The notes under the pieces were generated by a model. It made no database searches and had not been told where the DNA came from. It saw only the letters and a program-made list of their open reading frames with translations. The position numbers and the translations under genes were made by a program. Below, in pieces: positions 7,879 to 15,505 of a stretch of DNA of 30,996 bases (within the stretch, counting starts at the first letter, position 1; every line of letters begins with the position of its first letter). Source of the stretch: Streptobacillus canis (GTDB lineage Bacteria > Fusobacteriota > Fusobacteriia > Fusobacteriales > Leptotrichiaceae); the NCBI RefSeq assembly GCF_009733925.1, contig NZ_WOEI01000021.1:1-30996 (forward strand), written 5' to 3'.

Positions 7879-8487
7879 GTGAGTGAAATTGAATTACTTG
7901 AAGAGTTAATTGGAGTGGTTGAAAAAAAGAAAACAGCTTGTTTACAAGCAAGAGAAATAATAGAAAAATATGGTAGTATTTCAAATGTTTTAAGAGAAGA
8001 TGTTAAGGTATTTGAAAATTTAAGTATGCTTTCTAAAAATTCAAGAAAGATATTTGAATGTATAACTAAGATATATAGACATATAATTTATGAAGAATGT
8101 TTTGGGGAAGAAAATAAAATTTCTTGTTTTGAAGAATTAGTAAAATACTTAAAGTTTCATTACAAAGATATGGAAAGAGAAGTCTTTAAAATACTTTATT
8201 TTAATTCTAAAAATATTTTGATAAAAGATGAAAATATCTTCTATGGAACTATAGATAGAAGTATAGTTCATGTTAGAGAGATAGTAAAAAATACCATGAA
8301 ATACAATGCTAAGTCTATTATAGTGGTACATAACCATCCTAGTGGTAGTTTAGATCCATCTAAGGATGATAAAATGTTAACGGAAAAATTGAAAGAATTA
8401 TTGGAATTTTTAGATGTTAGATTATCAGATCATTTGATAATTTCTAATAAAGGTTATTATAGTTTTTTAGAAAATGGAGATATTTAA
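7879..8487 (+). CDS. radC: RadC-family JAMM/MPN domain protein
   Basis: RadC proteins carry a zinc-dependent JAMM domain; a DNA repair role was proposed historically, but the biochemical function is unsettled. The 202-residue protein has an N-terminal helix-hairpin-helix-like part (EIIEKYGSISNVLRE, about 27-40). The C-terminal metal-binding signature is HNHPSGSLDPSKDD (His151, His153, Ser161, Asp164), preceded by KSIIVV. Length is slightly below the usual 220-230. The start codon is GTG, chosen because AAGGGG lies 6 bases upstream and no ATG fits. It is first in a two-gene unit with the PSP1-domain gene 13 bases downstream. Confidence 0.92.
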   Translation: MSEIELLEELIGVVEKKKTACLQAREIIEKYGSISNVLREDVKVFENLSMLSKNSRKIFECITKIYRHIIYEECFGEENKISCFEELVKYLKFHYKDMEREVFKILYFNSKNILIKDENIFYGTIDRSIVHVREIVKNTMKYNAKSIIVVHNHPSGSLDPSKDDKMLTEKLKELLEFLDVRLSDHLIISNKGYYSFLENGDI

Positions 8488-8500
8488 GGAAGAGGTAAGA

Positions 8501-9016
8501 ATGAATATAGTAAATATTAGATTTAGAAAGACAAAAAAAGTTTATCCTTTCTATATTGAAAATGTTGATGAGTATAAGAAAGGTGATTATGTTATAGTTG
8601 AAACTATTAGAGGAAATCAAATAGGAGTAGTACTAGGAGAGAATAAGTTAAATAATGTAAACTTAGAAACTGAAGAAGAGGATTTAAAAATAAGAAAAGT
8701 AAAAAGAAAATTAACTGAAGAAGAAGTTAAAAAATTAGATGAATTAGATGAAAAAGCCAAAGAAGCTTATTTCATTTGTAAAAAAATAGTTAAAAGAGTA
8801 TTACCAGAAATGAATCTAGTAATAGGTGAATATATGTTTGGTGGAGAAAAATTAATATTTTACTTTACTGCAGAAGGAAGACTTGATTTTAGAGAATTAG
8901 TTAAAGAAGTAAATAAAGCATTTAATAGAAGAGTTGAATTTTATCAAATAAAATATAATGATGAAGGAAGAATACTTAATTCATTTGGAAAATACGGAAG
9001 AGAAATATATTGGTAA
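8501..9016 (+). CDS. PSP1 domain protein (RicT/YaaT-like), lacking C-terminal cysteine cluster
   Basis: A 171-residue protein with the PSP1 domain of RicT/YaaT. It begins NIVNIRFRKTKKVYPFY and contains KKGDYVIVETIRGNQIGVV, LDELDEKAKEAYFICKK, MNLVIGEYMFGGEKLIFYFTAEGRLDFRELV and RVEFYQI. RicT of Bacillus subtilis forms a complex with RicA/RicF that affects RNase Y mRNA processing. Typical RicT continues past GxxGRxxCC into a cysteine-rich tail that takes part in Fe-S binding; here the protein stops at GKYGREIYW, so those cysteines are absent. The start was moved to ATG 8501 because GAGGTAAGA precedes it, while the ATG at 8474 lies inside radC without a ribosome binding site. A terminator follows directly. 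Confidence 0.82.
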   Translation: MNIVNIRFRKTKKVYPFYIENVDEYKKGDYVIVETIRGNQIGVVLGENKLNNVNLETEEEDLKIRKVKRKLTEEEVKKLDELDEKAKEAYFICKKIVKRVLPEMNLVIGEYMFGGEKLIFYFTAEGRLDFRELVKEVNKAFNRRVEFYQIKYNDEGRILNSFGKYGREIYW

Positions 9017-9046
9017 AAAAGGCTAGAGCAATCTAGTCTTTTTAAA
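9017..9046 (+). terminator. Terminator after the PSP1-domain gene
   Basis: Stem GGCTAGA (9021-9027) with TCTAGTC (9032-9038), one G-T pair, flanked by A4 and T5 runs. It starts immediately at the stop codon. Confidence 0.75.
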
Positions 9047-9071
9047 AAATTAAATCAAGAAAGGTTAAATT

Positions 9072-9245
9072 ATGGATATAACTATAGTGATTTCTATTAT
9101 ACAGATTATTATTTTTTTAATATTTGTTTTTGGACTTTTTAGAATAATTACAGGAAAGATAAAAATGGGAATATTTTCTATGCTGCTATCTGTAGTATTG
9201 TATTTAGTATTTGTATATATTTTTGATTATTTGATTATATATTAA
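9072..9245 (+). CDS. Small hypothetical membrane protein, 57 residues
   Basis: ATG at 9072 opens a 57-codon frame ending TAA 9243-9245. The product has two hydrophobic segments: residues 4-24 (TIVISIIQIIIFLIFVFGLF) and about 33-54 (IFSMLLSVVLYLVFVYIF), joined by a basic turn RIITGKIK. AAGAAAGG lies 7 bases upstream of the ATG. The frame fills the gap between two terminators (9017-9046 and 9261-9288), which suggests a real gene. I see no promoter of its own, so it would depend on read-through from the PSP1 gene. The function is unknown. Confidence 0.6.
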   Translation: MDITIVISIIQIIIFLIFVFGLFRIITGKIKMGIFSMLLSVVLYLVFVYIFDYLIIY

Positions 9246-9260
9246 GATTGATATAGTAAG

Positions 9261-9290
9261 TAGAGAATTTTTATTCTCTTTTTTTTTATT
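9261..9290 (+). terminator. Terminator after the 57-residue membrane protein gene
   Basis: Stem AGAGAAT (9262-9268), loop TTTT, ATTCTCT (9273-9279), followed by a long T run. Confidence 0.85.
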
Positions 9291-9298
9291 ATAAAAAA

Positions 9299-9307
9299 TG
9301 GTATAAT
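9299..9307 (+). promoter_or_regulatory. Extended -10 promoter for the trmN6-like/coaE/engB/lemA operon
   Basis: TGG followed by TATAAT (9302-9307) makes an extended -10. The -35 region is only a T run belonging to the preceding terminator. No other promoter-like sequence lies before the six-gene operon. Confidence 0.65.
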
Positions 9308-9349
9308 GTATATGGTTCTAAATACTTTAGGAAGTAGGAAATATTAGAA

Positions 9350-9964
9350 ATGGAGCATTATTTAGAGAGTGTAGATTTAAAATTAAATTATGGGTCTGGG
9401 GCCTTAAATATTACGACGGATGCATTAGATTTAGTAGAATTTGTGAAGGGAAGTTTAGTAAATAATTTTGATTCAGGTGAATTTTTAGATATAGGAGCTG
9501 GAATAGGAACACTAACCTTTTTATTATATAAACAAAAAAATTTTAGCAAATTTCATGCAATAGAAATACAAAGAGATGTATATGATTTGTTAGTATCTAA
9601 TATTTTATTAAATAATATAGATATAAAGGTATATAATATGGATATTAAGGAATTTAAAAGTGATGTTAAGTTTAAATTTATTATTTCTAATCCACCATTT
9701 TACAAAACTAATAGTGGATTTATGCCACAAGATGAAGTTTTAAAAATATCTAAATTTGAAGTAAGTTTAAAACTTTCAGAATTGCTTGATAGTGTAGATT
9801 TATTATTAGATGAATCTGGATATTTTTTTTTAATATTACCTATAGAGAGAGATAAAGAATTAAGAAAAGATAATAGATTTATTGTAGAAAGTTATAAAGA
9901 ACATTCTAGAGGTAAAAAGACCTTTATAACTTATCTTTTAAGAAAGAGGAATTATGATAAATGA
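9350..9964 (+). CDS. SAM-dependent methyltransferase, TrmN6/YfiC-like (tRNA1(Val) adenine-N6)
   Basis: The 204-residue protein has a class I SAM-binding motif FLDIGAGIG (45-53), an acidic loop AIEIQRD, and the N6-adenine or glutamine methyltransferase motif NPPF (114-117). The N-terminal segment YLESVDLKLNYGSGALNITTDALDLVEF matches the start of tRNA1(Val) A37 N6-methyltransferases, which usually have a phrase like GFRFGTDAVLLA there. Length is a little shorter than the usual 240-250. It is first in a tightly packed operon, overlapping the cupin gene by 11 bases. Substrate tRNA specificity is inferred from the family. Confidence 0.78.
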   Translation: MEHYLESVDLKLNYGSGALNITTDALDLVEFVKGSLVNNFDSGEFLDIGAGIGTLTFLLYKQKNFSKFHAIEIQRDVYDLLVSNILLNNIDIKVYNMDIKEFKSDVKFKFIISNPPFYKTNSGFMPQDEVLKISKFEVSLKLSELLDSVDLLLDESGYFFLILPIERDKELRKDNRFIVESYKEHSRGKKTFITYLLRKRNYDK

Positions 9965-10226
9965 ATATGGCGAAATAGTAGAAGTACTAATGGATGATAA
10001 AATAAAGGTTGAAAGAATTACATCTAATTCAAATACAACAGATTTTATGATATCTGATATAGATGAATATGTTTATTTATTAGAAGGAGAAGCTAAACTT
10101 TTAATAAATGAGCAAGAGATACTTTTAGAAAAAAATTCAGGTTATTATATTCAAAAAAATACAAGACATAAAGTAACTTATACAAGTATTGATTGTAAAT
10201 GGCTTTGTGTGTTTATAAAGGAGTAG
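9954..10226 (+). CDS. Small cupin-domain protein
   Basis: A 90-residue single cupin barrel: strands around YVYLLEGEAKLLIN (about 38-51) and NSGYYIQKNTRHKV (about 61-74) match the two conserved cupin motifs, though the metal ligands are reduced to a single clear histidine (NTRHKV). Such proteins may bind a metal or small ligand; no substrate can be named. The start uses GAGG 5 bases upstream and overlaps the methyltransferase gene by 11 bases. coaE begins one base after its stop. Its location in a tRNA/CoA/ribosome-assembly operon does not reveal its role. Confidence 0.75.
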   Translation: MINEYGEIVEVLMDDKIKVERITSNSNTTDFMISDIDEYVYLLEGEAKLLINEQEILLEKNSGYYIQKNTRHKVTYTSIDCKWLCVFIKE

Positions 10227-10227
10227 T

Positions 10228-10800
10228 ATGATAGTAGGGTTAACAGGTTCTATAGGTGTAGGTAAAAGTAAAATTTTTGATTTCATTAAAACTGTAATGA
10301 AAGATGAAGCTAAATATATTGATGCAGATAAAATTACAGCAGAACTATATTCTTGTGATGAAGTTAAATCTTCTTTATTATCTATGTTTGGAACATTTGA
10401 TAAAAAAGAAATATCTAAAATAGTTTTTTCTAATACAGAAAAGCTAGCAATGCTTAATAAATATATGCACAAGATTATTATTGAAAAATTAGAAAATGAA
10501 ATTGAGAATTGTGAAATGGAATATATGTTTTTAGATGTTCCTTTAGTATATGAACTTAAATTAGAGTATCTATTTGATAAAATAATAGTAGTTTATGCAC
10601 CGAGAGAAAAGCAGATAGAAAGAATAATAAATAGAAATGATTTAACACGTGATGAAGCAATTTCTCGTATTGAAAAGCAAATAGATATAGAAATTAAAAA
10701 ACAAAAAGCAGATTATATTATAGATAATTCTGGAGATATCGATCAAAGCTATGTAAATACTTTAGATATCTTAATGAAAATAAAGTTAGGAGGTAAATAA
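10228..10800 (+). CDS. coaE: Dephospho-CoA kinase
   Basis: CoaE catalyses the last step of coenzyme A synthesis, phosphorylating the ribose 3'-hydroxyl of dephospho-CoA in the cytosol. The 190-residue protein is of normal length. It shows the P-loop GLTGSIGVGKS (4-14), YIDADKI for substrate binding, FLDVPLVYE and the lid region (RIINRNDLTRDEAISRI). The start follows AAAGGAG. Its stop overlaps the engB start (TAATG), so translation is coupled. Confidence 0.93.
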   Translation: MIVGLTGSIGVGKSKIFDFIKTVMKDEAKYIDADKITAELYSCDEVKSSLLSMFGTFDKKEISKIVFSNTEKLAMLNKYMHKIIIEKLENEIENCEMEYMFLDVPLVYELKLEYLFDKIIVVYAPREKQIERIINRNDLTRDEAISRIEKQIDIEIKKQKADYIIDNSGDIDQSYVNTLDILMKIKLGGK

Positions 10801-11375
10801 TGGAAGTAAAAAGTGCAGAATATTCAAGAAGTTGTATTAGACTTGCTGATTATCCAGAAAAAATGAATAAAACTGAAATAGCATTTGTTGGAAGATCTAA
10901 TGTTGGTAAATCATCATTAATAAATACTATAGTTAATAGAAATAACTTAGCTAGAACAAGTAAAACACCAGGTAGAACACAACTAGTAAACTTTTTCTTA
11001 GTTAATAAAGATAGATATTTCGTTGACTTACCAGGTTATGGATTCGCAAAAGTACCTGCAAATGTTAAGAAGAACTGGGGAAATATTATATCAGAATACT
11101 TAAACTCAGAAAGAAAAAAAGTAGTATTTGTATTATTAGATATTAGACGTGTACCAAGTGGTGAAGATATAGAAATGTTAGAGTATTTAGAACATTATGA
11201 CATAGAATACTATATAGTATTTACAAAATGTGATAAACTTTCAAATAATGAGAAGTTTAGACAACTTAAAGAAATTAGGAAAAAATTAGAATTTAGTAAC
11301 GAAGATGTTTTCTTTCATTCTTCATTAAAGAATACAGGAACAACTGAAATATTAGATTTTATTGATAAATTATAA
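10800..11375 (+). CDS. engB: Ribosome biogenesis GTPase EngB (YihA/YsxC)
   Basis: An essential GTPase in assembly of the large ribosomal subunit. The 191-residue protein has G1 GRSNVGKSS (31-39), G2 TPGRTQ (56-61), G3 DLPGYGFA (76-83) and G4 TKCD (in VFTKCDKL). N-terminal KSAEYSRSCIRLADYP matches the family. It overlaps coaE by one base and is followed by lemA. Confidence 0.95.
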   Translation: MEVKSAEYSRSCIRLADYPEKMNKTEIAFVGRSNVGKSSLINTIVNRNNLARTSKTPGRTQLVNFFLVNKDRYFVDLPGYGFAKVPANVKKNWGNIISEYLNSERKKVVFVLLDIRRVPSGEDIEMLEYLEHYDIEYYIVFTKCDKLSNNEKFRQLKEIRKKLEFSNEDVFFHSSLKNTGTTEILDFIDKL

Positions 11376-11394
11376 TTTAAAAGGAGAGATGAAA

Positions 11395-11958
11395 ATGACA
11401 TTATTAGTAATTTTAGGAGTAGTAGCAGTAGTTGTATTATGGGCAATAGGAATATATAATAAATATGTTGGTCTAGAAACAGAAAATCAAGAAGCATTTA
11501 GTAATATAGGTACTTTTTTACAAAAGAGATTAGATTTAATACCTAATTTAGTAGAAACAGTAAAAGGTTATGCAAAACATGAAAGTGAAACATTACAAGA
11601 AGTAGTAGAAGCAAGAAGTAGAATGCTTAAATTAGATTTAAATGATGTTAAAAATTTAGATGAGATTAGAAAAATAGAAAATGAATTAACTAAAACTTTA
11701 AAATCAATAATGGCTTTAAGTGAGTCTTATCCAGATTTAAAAGCAAATATAAACTTTTTAGAATTACAAAAATCTTTAACTGATATAGAAAATCAGATTG
11801 AAGGTGCAAGAAGATACTATAATGCAACAGTAGGAGATTTAAATACATTTGTTAGAAGATTTCCTGTAATATTACTTGCTGGAGTATTAGGATTTAGAAA
11901 AGCAGAATTCTATAAAGAAGATGTAGAAGCTAAAAGCGCGCCAAAAGTGAGTTTTTAA
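11395..11958 (+). CDS. lemA: LemA family membrane protein
   Basis: A 187-residue LemA protein: an N-terminal transmembrane helix (TLLVILGVVAVVVLWAIGIY, about 2-21) followed by a long helical domain. The domain carries the family block NIGTFLQKRLDLIPNLVETVKGYAKHE and later ARRYYNATVGDLNTFVRRFP. LemA proteins have an extracytoplasmic N-terminus and a cytoplasmic helical bundle, and their function is poorly understood. In-frame ATGs at 11362 and 11389 are upstream, but AAGGAG at 11381-11386 is correctly spaced only for the ATG at 11395. It lies next to a DUF2207 protein, a common pairing. Confidence 0.92.
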   Translation: MTLLVILGVVAVVVLWAIGIYNKYVGLETENQEAFSNIGTFLQKRLDLIPNLVETVKGYAKHESETLQEVVEARSRMLKLDLNDVKNLDEIRKIENELTKTLKSIMALSESYPDLKANINFLELQKSLTDIENQIEGARRYYNATVGDLNTFVRRFPVILLAGVLGFRKAEFYKEDVEAKSAPKVSF

Positions 11959-11959
11959 T

Positions 11960-13726
11960 ATGAAAAAAATATTTATTTTTTTCTTTATATTTATTTCAAT
12001 GTTTGCTTTTTCAGCTGAAAGTATATCAAATTTTGAAATGGATCTAGTAGTAAAACAAAATGGTGTACTAGATGTAACAGAAAGAATAACATATATTACA
12101 GATACTGAAGGCAAAAGAGGAATATATAGGATAATACCATTTAAATATGATAATGGTTCATATTTAAAGTTTGAAGATAGGGTTAAAGTTGAAGGGTTTG
12201 ATGTTAGGTATAAAGACTTTGATGATGAAGTTGGACTATATAGTGAAGTTGAAGAAAATGTAATGGTATATAGATTAGGTAAAAGTGATGTGTTTTTACC
12301 TGCTAATAAAGAGATAACATACGAAATTAAATATAGTGTATATAATGTTATAAGAACTTCTGAAGACATTAAACAAATATACTTTAATGCATTAGGAAAT
12401 TATTGGGAAATGCCTGTTGAAAAATTTAAACTAACTATTACAGGCATTAAAGGTGATGTTGAAGCATTTACAGGTTATGTAGGTGAAACAAATAAAGATT
12501 ATGAAATTAAAGAAATAGAAAATGGTTATGAGATTACTACAACAAAAGTAAGTAATCCAGGAGAAGGACTATCATTTCTATTAAATTCAACTTCTTTTGA
12601 ATATTCAACAATTAATTTATGGTATAACAGAATTAAAGCCTATCCATTAGTGATAGTATTAGGAATTTTATTCTTACCTATAATTCTAATTAATTTTTTA
12701 ATTGCAAGAATAAAAAGTAAACTTAGATTTAAAAAATCAATAATGGTTGAATATTTGCCACCAGAAATTTCAGCATTAATAGCTAAAAGAATGGTAGGTA
12801 AAAGAGGATACTCAACTAGCTTTATTGTTGTATTATTTATGTTAATACAAAAAGGAATAGTTAAATTAAGAGAGAAAAATCCTGAGTATGAAAACTATGA
12901 AGAATACGTAGTAAAAGTTGGAGAAGAAGTACATCATAAGAAAAAAGATTTTGATGATTATGTTGAAAAACAATACTATATAGATGTAGAGGCTTATGAA
13001 TATTATAAATCTCAATTATCAAAAGAAGAAAATATATTTTTAAATAAAATGTTACTTCATAAAAATGATATTTTTAAATCTAACATGGCAATAGCTGAGC
13101 TTGAAGGAAGTTTAAAAAATATTTTTGATAATGTTTATTCAAGAGAATATGAAATATCTGTTTATAAATATTTTTTTATCGTATTATTTCTGTTTTTATT
13201 TGTTGTTTTTGGTATAATAATGTTTGTAGGTTCAGGAATATTTTCGGAGTTCCCTATAGTTATAGCATTGGGGTTATTAATGTTCTTTACATTAGCTAAT
13301 GCAGGAAGCGTAAAAAAATATACTGAAAAATATAATGAAGAATTTCCAAAGGCAAAAGGGTTTGAAAGATTCTTACAAAAAACTGAGGTTGATAGACTAA
13401 AATTCTTTAAAACAGAAGAAGAAGTAATTGCATATTTTAGACAAATATTACCTTTTGCTATAGCATTTGGTTTAGAAAATCAATATTTAAAAATGCTTGA
13501 TAATGTAATTTCGAGTATGTCTTTAAATACTGAAAGAGTTCATAATTATTTACATTATTCACATATATATAATAGACCATATTATGATAGAGTGATTAAT
13601 AAGAGTATAAGTGAGACTATAAATAACAGTAAAAGACATGGTGGAGGATCATCATTTTCAGGAGGATTCTCATCTTCAGGTTCATCTGGTGGTGGATTTG
13701 GAGGAGGAGGGGGAAGAAGTTGGTAA
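11960..13726 (+). CDS. DUF2207 family membrane protein with glycine-rich tail
   Basis: A 588-residue protein with a signal peptide (residues 1-18, MKKIFIFFFIFISMFAFS). An extracytoplasmic beta-rich DUF2207 domain follows (about 20-215; VVKQNGVLDVTERITY, GKRGIYRIIP). One membrane segment lies at about 228-249, a cytoplasmic region follows, and two further membrane segments lie near 403-450. The C-terminus (last ~30 residues) is Gly/Ser-rich (GGGFGGGGGRSW), typical of this family. LemA-DUF2207 gene pairs are widespread and thought to act together at the membrane, but the function is unknown. It begins one base after the lemA stop and ends the operon at a strong bidirectional terminator. Confidence 0.88.
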   Translation: MKKIFIFFFIFISMFAFSAESISNFEMDLVVKQNGVLDVTERITYITDTEGKRGIYRIIPFKYDNGSYLKFEDRVKVEGFDVRYKDFDDEVGLYSEVEENVMVYRLGKSDVFLPANKEITYEIKYSVYNVIRTSEDIKQIYFNALGNYWEMPVEKFKLTITGIKGDVEAFTGYVGETNKDYEIKEIENGYEITTTKVSNPGEGLSFLLNSTSFEYSTINLWYNRIKAYPLVIVLGILFLPIILINFLIARIKSKLRFKKSIMVEYLPPEISALIAKRMVGKRGYSTSFIVVLFMLIQKGIVKLREKNPEYENYEEYVVKVGEEVHHKKKDFDDYVEKQYYIDVEAYEYYKSQLSKEENIFLNKMLLHKNDIFKSNMAIAELEGSLKNIFDNVYSREYEISVYKYFFIVLFLFLFVVFGIIMFVGSGIFSEFPIVIALGLLMFFTLANAGSVKKYTEKYNEEFPKAKGFERFLQKTEVDRLKFFKTEEEVIAYFRQILPFAIAFGLENQYLKMLDNVISSMSLNTERVHNYLHYSHIYNRPYYDRVINKSISETINNSKRHGGGSSFSGGFSSSGSSGGGFGGGGGRSW

Positions 13727-13727
13727 T

Positions 13728-13767
13728 AAAAAAGCAGAAAATACATTTTTGTATCTTCTGCTTTTTA
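13728..13767. terminator. Bidirectional terminator between DUF2207 gene and mgtC
   Basis: Long stem AAAAGCAGAA with TTCTGCTTTT, extended by an inner ATAC/GTAT pairing around a T-rich loop, with A and T tails on both sides. It separates converging operons and touches the mgtC stop codon. Confidence 0.85.
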
Positions 13768-14427
13768 TTATTCTATTTCAATAAATGTTACATTTTCATA
13801 AGCAAGTAATCTTTCTGATAATCCAACTTTATCAAAGTTTTTAAATGTTAACATATCTATTTCAATATCAATAATACTTCCATTTTTACTAATATTTACA
13901 TTTTCTATAACAACATTATCTTTAATAATTTCGAGCTTTATTTTAGGGAAGTCTTGTAGAACTTCATTCATTTTTAGATATAACTTATATCTATTACCTT
14001 CATTTTTATGTAAGAAGGCACTTTTATGCATTACTGTTTGTAGTAATAGCATGATTACAGTTACAGCAAAACCTAAAAATACTAATCCTGATCCTATTGC
14101 CATTCCAACTCCAGCAGTTCCCCATATTCCAGCAGATGTAGTAAGTCCTGTAATAACATTATTATTTCTAACAAATATTATTCCAGCACCTAGGAATCCA
14201 ACTCCGCTTACTATTTGAGATGCAACACGTGAAGCATCAAATTTAATAGAATCTTCAAACCCATATTTTGAAATTATCATCATAAGTGCTGAAGAAACAG
14301 CTACTATAGCATGTGTTCTTACTCCAGCACCTTTATTTTTACTTGTTCTTTCATAACCAATGGCAGCACCACAAAAACATGCTAAAAGTATTCTACCTAA
14401 GAATACAGCGTTTTGCATACTTGACAT
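13768..14427 (-). CDS. mgtC: MgtC/SapB family membrane protein
   Basis: A 219-residue MgtC-type protein: four to five membrane helices in residues 1-130, with conserved blocks GRILLACFCGAAIGYER, GVRTHAIVAVSSALMM and ASQIVSGVGFLGAGIIF. A soluble C-terminal domain of about 80 residues (KYLYLKMNEVL to end) follows. In pathogens MgtC helps survival in macrophages and low magnesium and binds the F1Fo-ATPase; in other bacteria its role is unclear. The start overlaps the stop of the upstream ABC ATPase as TAATG and has no good Shine-Dalgarno sequence, so translation probably depends on coupling. That ties its expression to the transporter operon. Confidence 0.9.
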   Translation of the reverse strand: MSSMQNAVFLGRILLACFCGAAIGYERTSKNKGAGVRTHAIVAVSSALMMIISKYGFEDSIKFDASRVASQIVSGVGFLGAGIIFVRNNNVITGLTTSAGIWGTAGVGMAIGSGLVFLGFAVTVIMLLLQTVMHKSAFLHKNEGNRYKLYLKMNEVLQDFPKIKLEIIKDNVVIENVNISKNGSIIDIEIDMLTFKNFDKVGLSERLLAYENVTFIEIE

Positions 14428-15491
14428 TATAATATATGGATTGAATTTTGATCAAATGCAAAACTCAAACTATCTCCAATTTTCTTAATTTCTTTTCCAT
14501 GAGGGTTATTTAACACGATTTCAATAATTTCATCTTCGTTTTTAACTTCATATTCGTGATTTTCTCCCATGAAAATACTTTTTGAAACTTCTAAAGTATG
14601 TTTAGATTCAGTAAATTTAATAGATTCTGGTCTGATTACAACTTTAACATCACTACCAACTTCATAGTTTACAGCTTCATTTACTAGGTACTCTTGTCCT
14701 AATATTGAAATTAAAGTATTTTCTCCTCTGTGTTCTAATATTTTAGCATCTAATATATTTGCTCTACCAATGAATTTAGCAACAAATTCAGAATTTGGTT
14801 TTTGGTATATTTCTTGAGGTGATCCAACTTGAGCAATTTTACCATCTTTCATAATTACTATTTTATCTGAAAGTGCCATAGCTTCAGCTTGATCATGTGT
14901 AACATAGATTGAAGTTATTCCAACTTCTTGTTGTAATTTTCTTATTTCATCTCTCATGTGTAATCTTAATTTAGCATCTAAATTTGATAATGGTTCATCA
15001 AATAATAGAACTTCAGAGTTCATTATTAATGCTCTTGCAAGTGAAACCCTTTGTTGTTGTCCTCCAGACATTTGTGAAGGTACACGTTCTGCAAAGTCTT
15101 CCATTTTCATTAATTTTAAGATTTTTTCTACTCTTTGTTTAATTTCTTCTTTAGGTCTTTTTTGTATTCTTAATCCATATGCAATGTTATCATAAACATT
15201 CATGTGAGGGAATAATGCATAGTTTTGGAAAACCATTGCTATTCCTCTTTTATCTGGAGTTAAATATGCTATGTCTCTACCACTCATAGTGATATGTCCT
15301 TCACTTGGAGTTTCAAATCCAGCTATCATTCTTAGTGTAGTAGTTTTACCACATCCTGATGGACCTAATAGACATACAAATTCTCCTTCTTCTATTGCTA
15401 AGTTTACATCTTCAACGGCAACTACTCTTCTACCTTTAGGTGTAAATACTTTAGTTAAATTTTGTATATTTAATTTAATTGGTTTACTCAT
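14427..15491 (-). CDS. ABC transporter ATP-binding protein, FbpC/AfuC type
   Basis: A 354-residue ATPase of the iron/polyamine/phosphosugar importer class. It has Walker A GPSGCGKTT (43-51), Q-loop VFQNYALFPHMNV, signature MSGGQQQRVSLARAL (140-154), Walker B LLFDEP (161-166), the H-loop VTHD, and a C-terminal TOBE-like domain (about 240-354; GSDVKVVIRPESIKF). The start follows AGGGAGATAG. It lies 14 bases downstream of the permease gene and overlaps mgtC. Together with the fused permease and the binding protein it forms one importer. Confidence 0.92.
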   Translation of the reverse strand: MSKPIKLNIQNLTKVFTPKGRRVVAVEDVNLAIEEGEFVCLLGPSGCGKTTTLRMIAGFETPSEGHITMSGRDIAYLTPDKRGIAMVFQNYALFPHMNVYDNIAYGLRIQKRPKEEIKQRVEKILKLMKMEDFAERVPSQMSGGQQQRVSLARALIMNSEVLLFDEPLSNLDAKLRLHMRDEIRKLQQEVGITSIYVTHDQAEAMALSDKIVIMKDGKIAQVGSPQEIYQKPNSEFVAKFIGRANILDAKILEHRGENTLISILGQEYLVNEAVNYEVGSDVKVVIRPESIKFTESKHTLEVSKSIFMGENHEYEVKNEDEIIEIVLNNPHGKEIKKIGDSLSFAFDQNSIHIL

Positions 15492-15505
15492 TTTCTATCT
15501 CCCTG

